Positions 58,526 to 64,000 of a DNA stretch of 64,000 nt are shown in pieces (the stretch's first letter is position 1; every line of letters starts with the position of its first letter). The position numbers were made by a program, and so were the translations under genes. The DNA lies in assembly GCA_030433335.1 (NCBI GenBank), contig JAUILL010000003.1, forward strand, positions 62,001 through 126,000. Reading direction: 5' to 3'. Under the pieces are notes generated by a model. That model saw only the letters and a program-made list of their open reading frames with translations. It searched no databases and was not told the origin of the DNA. This DNA is from Alphaproteobacteria bacterium (GTDB taxonomy: Bacteria > Pseudomonadota > Alphaproteobacteria > Rhodobacterales > Rhodobacteraceae).

Positions 58526-58980
58526 GTGATGTTTCCGAACGCGTCGTCCTCGAAGTGCGTGACTGGATTGGGACGCCCTATTTACATCAGGCAAGCGTCA
58601 AAGGTGTTGGCACAGACTGTCTCGGATTGTTGCGGGGGGTCTGGCGGTCTTTGTGCGGGCAGGAGCCGGAGGCGATCCCGTTTTACACAGCGGATTGGTG
58701 TGAGACGTCGCCTACGGACCTACTGGGAGATGCTTTGGATCGAAATTTTCAGCGTCGTCCAGACGGCTCTGAGGCTGTTGGCGATGTCCTGCTCTTTCGC
58801 ATGAAAGCGGGGTGTCCCGCAAAACACGTTGGCCTTCAAACCAGGGTCGGGACCTTCTCGACCTTTGTTCATGCCTTCAGTCGGCGCGCGGTGGTGGAAA
58901 GCCCCCTGAGCGCCCCTTGGCGCCGCAAGATTGTGGCGCGTTTCGCGTTTCCCGAAGAGGTGGTTTCATGGCAACAATAG
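58522..58980 (+). CDS. GTA g14, NlpC/P60 cell-wall peptidase
   Basis: 152 residues. The catalytic pair is Cys33 in GTDCLGLLRGVW and His102 in AKHVGLQTR. It probably cuts cell-wall peptides of the recipient so that DNA can enter, acting at the tail tip. It overlaps g13 by 4 bp and g15 by 13 bp. Confidence 0.92.
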   Translation: MSDVSERVVLEVRDWIGTPYLHQASVKGVGTDCLGLLRGVWRSLCGQEPEAIPFYTADWCETSPTDLLGDALDRNFQRRPDGSEAVGDVLLFRMKAGCPAKHVGLQTRVGTFSTFVHAFSRRAVVESPLSAPWRRKIVARFAFPEEVVSWQQ

Positions 58981-61900
58981 TTCTTTCTGCCGTCGGTGGT
59001 GCGCTAGGTGGCGCGATTGGAGGTGGCCTTGCGGGTCTCGGAATGGCGACCTTGGGGCGTGCGGGTGGCGCATTGCTGGGGCAGGCGATCGACCGGCGCT
59101 TGTTTGCAGCAAATTCCGGCTCGGACACGGTTGAGGTGGGCCGCGTTAACCGTCTGCGCATCGGGTCCTCTGCCGAGGGCGCAGGTGTTGCAAAGGTCTA
59201 CGGTAGGATCCGTATCGGTGGGCAGGTGATTTGGGCGACGCGCTTCAAAGAAGACGTTCATACCACGAAAACCACAGTAGACGGTGCCAAGAACGTCAGC
59301 ACACAGACCAAGACCCAGAGCTACACCTACTCCATCAGCTTGGCGATCGCTCTGTGTGATGGCCCAATTGCGCGGGTGGGCCGCATTTGGGCAGACGGGA
59401 CAGAGGTTGATCTGTCGACCGTGAATTTGCGTATTTATCATGGCTTAGACGACCAATTGCCCGACGCTTTGATCGAAGCGATTGAAGGTGCCGATGCCGT
59501 GCCCGCCTATCGCGGGACCGCTTATGTTGTTCTCGAGGATCTGCAGCTTGGACCCTTCGGGAATAGGATTCCGCAGTTCAGCTTTGAGGTGGTCCGTCAC
59601 GCACCTGGTGGTTTAGACGGCCAAGGGGATATTTCGCAAGATATCACAGCTGTGGCAATGATCCCGGGGTCAGGTGAGTACGCTCTGGCAACGACCCCTG
59701 TCCATTATGAGAAAGCGCTGGCGACTGCCGAGTCCTCGAATGTGAACAGTTTTTCCGGGATCAGTGATCTTGAGACCTCGGTCGGGGCACTCGTCGAAGA
59801 GGCACCGAATTGCAGGGCAACCTCGCTCGTTGTTTCATGGTTCGGGGATGATTTGCGATGCGGCAATTGCACGATCCAGCCCAAGGTCGAACAAACGCAA
59901 TACGACGGGGTCGGGATGCCTTGGCAGGTCTGCGGACTTGAGCGCGCCGATGCACCTGTCGTTTCGCAGATCGACGGTGACCCAGTCTATGGTGGGACGC
60001 CCTCGGACCAGTCTGTTATCGAGGCGATCCGGCATTTGAACGCTGCAGGTCAAGAGGTGATGTTCTATCCGTTTATCTTGATGGATCAGTTAGCTGGCAA
60101 CGGGCTCGCTGATCCTTGGGGGAATGGAGAGGAGCAGCCGCCTTTGCCTTGGCGGGGACGGATTACTCTCTCTGTCGCGCCATCGCAGGACGGTTCGCCC
60201 GATGGCACGGCATTGGCCGATGCCGAAGTCGCCGCGTTTGTGGGGACAGCGCGTCCCTCTGACTTCAGCTTCGACGGCGAAAAAATTATCTATACCGGCC
60301 CTGATGAATGGTCTCTGAGGCGCTTTGTTCTGCACAACGCCATGCTGTGTCAGGCGGCGGGTGGCGTCCATGCGTTCTGTATCGGTTCGGAACTCCGCGG
60401 GCTGACGCAAATCCGGGGGGCAGAGGGCTTTCCTTTGGTCGAGGCGCTCATGGCGCTGACCGATGATGTGCGCGTTCTCCTCGGGGATGAGACCAAGCTG
60501 GGTTACGCCGCTGACTGGAGCGAGTATTTCGGCTACCAACCGACGGATGGCAGCGGTGACCGATTCTTCCACCTGGATCCTTTGTGGGCGCATCCTGAGA
60601 TCGATTTTGTGGGCATCGACAACTACATGCCGCTGTCCGACTGGCGCGATGAAGCCGATCACGCGGATTCCGCTTGGGGCGATCTCTACAACCTTGATTA
60701 CCTGAAAAGTAATATCGAGGGGGGAGAGGGCTTTGACTGGTATTATCCAAGTGCCGCTGCGCGCGACAAACAACAACGCGCGCCGATCACCGACGGGGCC
60801 TATGGCGAGCCTTGGATCTATCGTTACAAGGATATCCGCAGTTGGTGGGCGAGCCATCACTACGAACGCATCGCAGGGGTGCGCGCTGACGCCTCGACGG
60901 AATGGGAGCCATTTTCCAAGCCCATCTGGTTCACGGAGATTGGCTGCGCAGCGGTCGACAAGGGGACCAACCAGCCCAATAAATTCGTTGATCCGAAGTC
61001 CTCGGAGTCCGCGTTGCCGTTCTATTCCACAGGGGAACGGGACGAATTTATTCAGATGCAATACCTGCGCGCGATTCGAGAGCATTGGCAATCGGTGGAA
61101 AACAATCCCGTCTCGCCGGTCTATGGCGATCGGATGATTGATGCTGAGCGGATGTTTGTCTGGGCGTGGGACGCACGGCCCTATCCGGCCTTTCCGAACC
61201 ACGGTCTTCTGTGGAAGGACGCGCCGAATTATTTGCGGGGTCACTGGATCACAGGACGCAGCGGTCACAGAGCATTGGCATCTGTTGTTGCAGAGATTTG
61301 TGCATCGGCCGGGGTGACGGATATCGACACCCAAGAACTCTATGGCGTGGTTCGGGGCTATTCCGAGGATGGTCCGCAATCCGCACGCGCTGCGCTGCAG
61401 GGTTTGATGCTGACCTTCGGATTTGACGCGTTCGAGCGCAACGGCACTCTGGTGTTCCGCTCGCGCAAGGCAGGGGCGACGACACTTTTGGAAAAAACCG
61501 AGGTTCTTCAGTGTTTGGACGGGGATATCCGCAAAGAGCGGTCTGCTGCGCTCGAGGTGCCGAACGCCGTTGGTCTGTCGTTCTTTGAGGCGGATGCTGG
61601 CTTCGAGCCCGTCTCGGTCGAAGTGAGAGCGCCTTGGGACAGCATTCAGCGGCCTGCCCAAAACGAATTTCCCTTGGTTCTGACCCGAGGCGAGGCAAAA
61701 CAGGCCAGCGATCGGTGGCTCAGCGAAGCGCAGGTTGGGCGAGAGACCTGCTCGTTCTCGCTTCCTCCGTCGCGGAGCGATATCGCGGCTGGAGATCTGG
61801 TTGCTTTTTCGGATGAGGCCGACGTCATTTACCGTGTGGAGGGCATGACACTCGGCGAAGGGCGCGAGATCGAGGCTGTTCGCGTGGACCCTTCTCTCTA

Positions 61901-62885
61901 TCAAGCGGCGCCAGAAGTTGCTGAACAGGTCATCACGGCGCCTTACGTACCACCGCTTCCCGCATTGTGCCTCGCGCTCGAACTGCCCCTTTTGCGCGGT
62001 GATGAGCTGGCTCATGCACCTTATCTTGCGGCGACCTCTGATCCCTGGCGCGAAGGGGTGAACGTTTATACCAGTCCGACGGATGCCGGTTTCACGCTGT
62101 CGAATACGCTCACAGCGCCAGCAACCATCGGCCAATTGGACACCCCGCTACATCCAGCGCCTAGCGGGATCGAACAAAGGGGAGTGTCTTGCGAGGTAGC
62201 GCTGGTGACCGGTGAACTCTCTTCGGTCGGGACGGATGCATTCCTGTCTGGTGGTAACCTGGCCGCCATCGGCTCTGGATCTCCGGACGGATGGGAATTG
62301 GTTCAGTTCAGGCAGGCCGAACCACTGGGGAACGGTCGGTATCGCTTGTCCGGTTTTTTGCGCGGACAGGCGGGGACGGATTGGGTCAACGCAGATGCCT
62401 GGCCCGAGGGCAGCTACTTCGTTCTGATCGATGGCGCGCTTGGTCAAATGGATCTGGCTCTAGCGCATTTGAACAGTCCCCGGTTTGTGCGCTCCGGTCC
62501 GGTCGGGCGGGCGTACGACGATCGCTCATATACGACCCAAGAACTGACTTTTGTCGGGCGCGGGCTCGCACCGTATCGGCCATGCCACCTGAAATGTTCG
62601 AGGTCTGGCACAGACCACGAGCTCAGTTGGGTGCGCCGAACACGGATCGGAGGGGACGATTGGGACCGAGAAGATGTGCCGCTCTCTGAAACAAAAGAGG
62701 CGTATCGCCTGCGCATTTTTGCACAGGGCGTCTTGCGGCGCGAAGTGACCCTGTCAGATCCTGCCTACACCTACACGCAGGATCAACGCCTCCAAGACGA
62801 CAGCCAAGACGGATACCGGATTGAAATCGCTCAGATTTCAGACTTATTTGGCGAGGGGCCCGCGGCCAGTCTCACTGTTTCCTGA
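58968..62885 (+). CDS. GTA g15, large baseplate/host-contact protein with TIM-barrel hydrolase domain
   Basis: 1305 residues. The N-terminus is a glycine-rich hydrophobic stretch (about residues 1-45). A GTA_TIM glycoside-hydrolase-like barrel occupies about residues 340-710, with Glu475 (CIGSELRGL) and Glu657 (IWFTEIGC) at the positions expected for acid/base and nucleophile. A phage tail_3 domain (about 850-1050) and beta-rich C-terminal domains follow. It is the central spike that contacts the recipient envelope. The chosen ATG has GAGG 7 nt upstream; the open frame 52 codons earlier is rejected. It is the last gene of the cluster. Confidence 0.92.
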   Translation: MATIVLSAVGGALGGAIGGGLAGLGMATLGRAGGALLGQAIDRRLFAANSGSDTVEVGRVNRLRIGSSAEGAGVAKVYGRIRIGGQVIWATRFKEDVHTTKTTVDGAKNVSTQTKTQSYTYSISLAIALCDGPIARVGRIWADGTEVDLSTVNLRIYHGLDDQLPDALIEAIEGADAVPAYRGTAYVVLEDLQLGPFGNRIPQFSFEVVRHAPGGLDGQGDISQDITAVAMIPGSGEYALATTPVHYEKALATAESSNVNSFSGISDLETSVGALVEEAPNCRATSLVVSWFGDDLRCGNCTIQPKVEQTQYDGVGMPWQVCGLERADAPVVSQIDGDPVYGGTPSDQSVIEAIRHLNAAGQEVMFYPFILMDQLAGNGLADPWGNGEEQPPLPWRGRITLSVAPSQDGSPDGTALADAEVAAFVGTARPSDFSFDGEKIIYTGPDEWSLRRFVLHNAMLCQAAGGVHAFCIGSELRGLTQIRGAEGFPLVEALMALTDDVRVLLGDETKLGYAADWSEYFGYQPTDGSGDRFFHLDPLWAHPEIDFVGIDNYMPLSDWRDEADHADSAWGDLYNLDYLKSNIEGGEGFDWYYPSAAARDKQQRAPITDGAYGEPWIYRYKDIRSWWASHHYERIAGVRADASTEWEPFSKPIWFTEIGCAAVDKGTNQPNKFVDPKSSESALPFYSTGERDEFIQMQYLRAIREHWQSVENNPVSPVYGDRMIDAERMFVWAWDARPYPAFPNHGLLWKDAPNYLRGHWITGRSGHRALASVVAEICASAGVTDIDTQELYGVVRGYSEDGPQSARAALQGLMLTFGFDAFERNGTLVFRSRKAGATTLLEKTEVLQCLDGDIRKERSAALEVPNAVGLSFFEADAGFEPVSVEVRAPWDSIQRPAQNEFPLVLTRGEAKQASDRWLSEAQVGRETCSFSLPPSRSDIAAGDLVAFSDEADVIYRVEGMTLGEGREIEAVRVDPSLYQAAPEVAEQVITAPYVPPLPALCLALELPLLRGDELAHAPYLAATSDPWREGVNVYTSPTDAGFTLSNTLTAPATIGQLDTPLHPAPSGIEQRGVSCEVALVTGELSSVGTDAFLSGGNLAAIGSGSPDGWELVQFRQAEPLGNGRYRLSGFLRGQAGTDWVNADAWPEGSYFVLIDGALGQMDLALAHLNSPRFVRSGPVGRAYDDRSYTTQELTFVGRGLAPYRPCHLKCSRSGTDHELSWVRRTRIGGDDWDREDVPLSETKEAYRLRIFAQGVLRREVTLSDPAYTYTQDQRLQDDSQDGYRIEIAQISDLFGEGPAASLTVS

Positions 62886-62896
62886 CCTAACACAAC

Positions 62897-62921
62897 AGGC
62901 GGCGCTCTTTGAGTGCCGCCT
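62897..62921 (+). terminator. Hairpin after GTA g15
   Basis: Stem AGGCGGCGCTC (62897-62907) with GAGTGCCGCCT (62911-62921), one G-T pair, loop TTT. There is no T-run, so termination of the GTA operon here may be incomplete and reach cysE. Confidence 0.6.
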
Positions 62922-62994
62922 CATCACATTCTCGTCCTTGTGTTTCGCCGGATAATTCTATTTGCTATGGTGTCCGAAAGAGCGGAGAGCCCAT

Positions 62995-63807
62995 ATGCCC
63001 GAGACACAGTCAAAAATTGCCGAGGTTGATCCAGTCTGGACGCGCATCGTGCAAGAAGCCGAAGAGGCAATCCAAGAAGAGCCTCTTCTCGGTGGTTTGG
63101 TTCATTCCACGATCCTGCACCACGGCTCTTTGGAGCGCGCGTTGACCTACCGGATGGCGATGAAATTGTCCTCGCCTGAAATGTCCGGCCAACTGCTGCG
63201 CGAGATTGCCGAAGAAGCCTACGCCAAAGACCCCTCGCTTGGGGAGGCGGCGCGTGCGGATATCGTCGCGGTTTACGAGCGCGATCCCGCATGCCTGCGC
63301 TACATCCAGCCGCTGCTGTTCTTCAAAGGCTTTCAGGCCATCCAAAGCTATCGCGTGGCGCATTGGCTTTGGAAAACCGGTCGCAAGGATTTGGCGTATT
63401 TCCTTCAGATGCGGATTTCCGAACAGTTCGGTTTGGACGTGCACCCTGCGGCACGGATCGGGCGCGGGATTATGATCGATCATGCGCATTCCATCGTGAT
63501 TGGCGAAACCGCTGTGGTTGGCGACAATGTGTCGATGCTGCACTCGGTGACCCTTGGCGGGACGGGCAAGGAAGAAGAAGATCGCCATCCGAAGATCGGC
63601 AACGGTGTTCTGATCGGCGCCGGGGCTAAGGTTCTGGGCAACATCAAGGTTGGCGATTGCTCTCGTGTCGCTGCGGGCTCGGTGGTTCTGCAGGATGTGC
63701 CGCCTTGCACCACTGTGGCCGGTGTACCCGCGCGTATCGTCGGAGAGGCAGGGTGTAGCCAGCCCTCCTTGAGCATGGACCACAGTTTTCCCTCCCAAGG
63801 CGGATAA
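62995..63807 (+). CDS. cysE: Serine O-acetyltransferase
   Basis: 270 residues. It makes O-acetylserine for cysteine synthesis. The N-terminal helical domain precedes the left-handed beta-helix of hexapeptide repeats (IGRGIMIDHAHSIVIGE, GNGVLIGAGAKVLGNIKVG), with catalytic His in MIDHAHS and MLHSVTLGGTG. GGAG lies about 8 nt before the ATG. It is 109 bp after GTA g15, the same neighbour that GTA clusters have in other Rhodobacterales. Confidence 0.95.
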   Translation: MPETQSKIAEVDPVWTRIVQEAEEAIQEEPLLGGLVHSTILHHGSLERALTYRMAMKLSSPEMSGQLLREIAEEAYAKDPSLGEAARADIVAVYERDPACLRYIQPLLFFKGFQAIQSYRVAHWLWKTGRKDLAYFLQMRISEQFGLDVHPAARIGRGIMIDHAHSIVIGETAVVGDNVSMLHSVTLGGTGKEEEDRHPKIGNGVLIGAGAKVLGNIKVGDCSRVAAGSVVLQDVPPCTTVAGVPARIVGEAGCSQPSLSMDHSFPSQGG

Positions 63808-63831
63808 TCCTTTTAATATTTTTGTCTGATG

Positions 63832-63864
63832 CGGGATTGCAGAAATGCAGTCCCGTTTCTTTTT
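63832..63864 (+). terminator. Rho-independent terminator after cysE
   Basis: Stem CGGGATTGCA (63832-63841) with TGCAGTCCCG (63846-63855), one G-T pair, loop GAAA, followed by TTTCTTTTT. Confidence 0.85.
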
Positions 63865-63966
63865 GCGCCTATGCGTAGTGGGTAGTCGCCCTTACATGAC
63901 CGCAAAGATGTCGTTCATGGAAAGGCTATGCAGAAATACATGTTTTTCAGGGTGTTAAATAGGAAA

Positions 63967-63996
63967 AGGGCGAAACGGGTTTCTCCGTTTCGCCCT
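63967..63996 (-). terminator. Terminator of a minus-strand gene lying beyond the right edge
   Basis: A perfect 12-bp stem AGGGCGAAACGG (63967-63978) with CCGTTTCGCCCT (63985-63996), 6-nt loop. The T-run (TTTTCCTATTT) follows on the minus strand, so the gene should enter from the right. Confidence 0.75.
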
Positions 63997-64000
63997 CGGT

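Larger units (their letters stand above)
49316..62885 (+). mobile_element. Gene transfer agent head-tail cluster (RcGTA type)
   Basis: Sixteen genes in one direction match Rhodobacter capsulatus g1-g15 in the same order: terminase, portal, protease, capsid, connectors, tail, tape measure and baseplate. GTAs package random host DNA and pass it to other cells. No integrase, repressor, replication or lysis gene lies in the cluster, and all genes read through, so it appears functional. In RcGTA such clusters are controlled by host factors (CtrA and GafA). cysE follows. Equivalents of head-fibre, maturation and release genes must be elsewhere. Confidence 0.9.

Noticed and set aside
60090-62135. 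A 681-codon minus-strand frame opposite GTA g15
   Set aside because: It has no domain or start signal and the plus-strand protein is unambiguous.
49316-62885. A resident prophage
   Set aside because: No integrase, repressor, replication or lysis genes and no attachment repeats are visible, and gene order equals the RcGTA cluster.

Overview
The window comes from an alphaproteobacterium of the Rhodobacterales (Roseobacter/Rhodobacter group). The evidence is the gene content and order (yajC-secD-secF next to ccmABCDG, fabD-fabG-acpP-fabF-mltG, a full gene transfer agent cluster followed by cysE), the GC-rich codon use, and a short dispersed repeat (CCGGGGGC-loop-GCCCCCGG, then ACCCCC and a GAGTATTT..CAAAGATGAAAG tail). 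Almost all of it is ordinary chromosome. One tRNA-Leu is present. I saw no rRNA, CRISPR array, insertion sequence or integrase.

Layout. 1-4.4 kb (minus): an RND efflux adaptor and its permease, the permease cut by the left edge. 4.6-8.2 kb (plus): YfgM-like TPR protein, bamB and der. 8.2-10.0 kb (minus): a small membrane protein and serS, flanked by two copies of the dispersed repeat. 10.5-13.2 kb: a long acidic RTX-like protein made of two duplicated halves. 13.3-19.5 kb (plus): yajC-secD-secF, an Mth938-like gene and the cytochrome c maturation genes ccmA-B-C-D-G. 19.6-23.6 kb (minus): a soluble chemoreceptor-like protein with a C-terminal Cache-like half, and acnA. 23.9-31.9 kb: a mixed stretch (DUF1223 protein, LpxL-like acyltransferase, FliG-like protein, P-loop kinase, purB, hydrolase-OsmC fusion, haem N-demethylase-like protein, lytic transglycosylase). 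32-35.6 kb: glnB-glnA, divergent from NAD(P)HX repair. 35.6-39.9 kb: a degenerate Hint protein, tRNA-Leu, an MscS channel, trigger factor and a GNAT enzyme. 39.9-41.2 kb: rpsF-rpsR-rplI. 41.4-44.0 kb: a small membrane protein and two YceI proteins, one fused to a cytochrome b561. 44.2-49.0 kb: fatty acid synthesis genes and mltG. 49.3-62.9 kb: the gene transfer agent (GTA) head-tail operon, then cysE.

The most striking block is the 13.6 kb GTA cluster. It holds recognisable equivalents of Rhodobacter capsulatus g1-g15 in the same order, mostly linked by 4-bp stop/start overlaps, with no phage integration, replication, repressor or lysis genes among them. It looks intact, so it probably makes gene-transfer particles. 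Points to test are a hairpin that covers the Shine-Dalgarno sequence of the first gene, a 131-nt overlap between the terminase genes, no g3.5 between portal and protease, and both glutamates expected of an active glycoside hydrolase in the large baseplate protein.

Other points of interest are the repeat family, the two-module RTX-like protein, the Hint protein lacking the expected catalytic Cys and His, the chemoreceptor-like protein with reversed domain order, the isolated FliG-like gene, and the paired YceI genes with a perfect inverted repeat upstream. All functional calls come from reading protein motifs and gene order; no database search was run.
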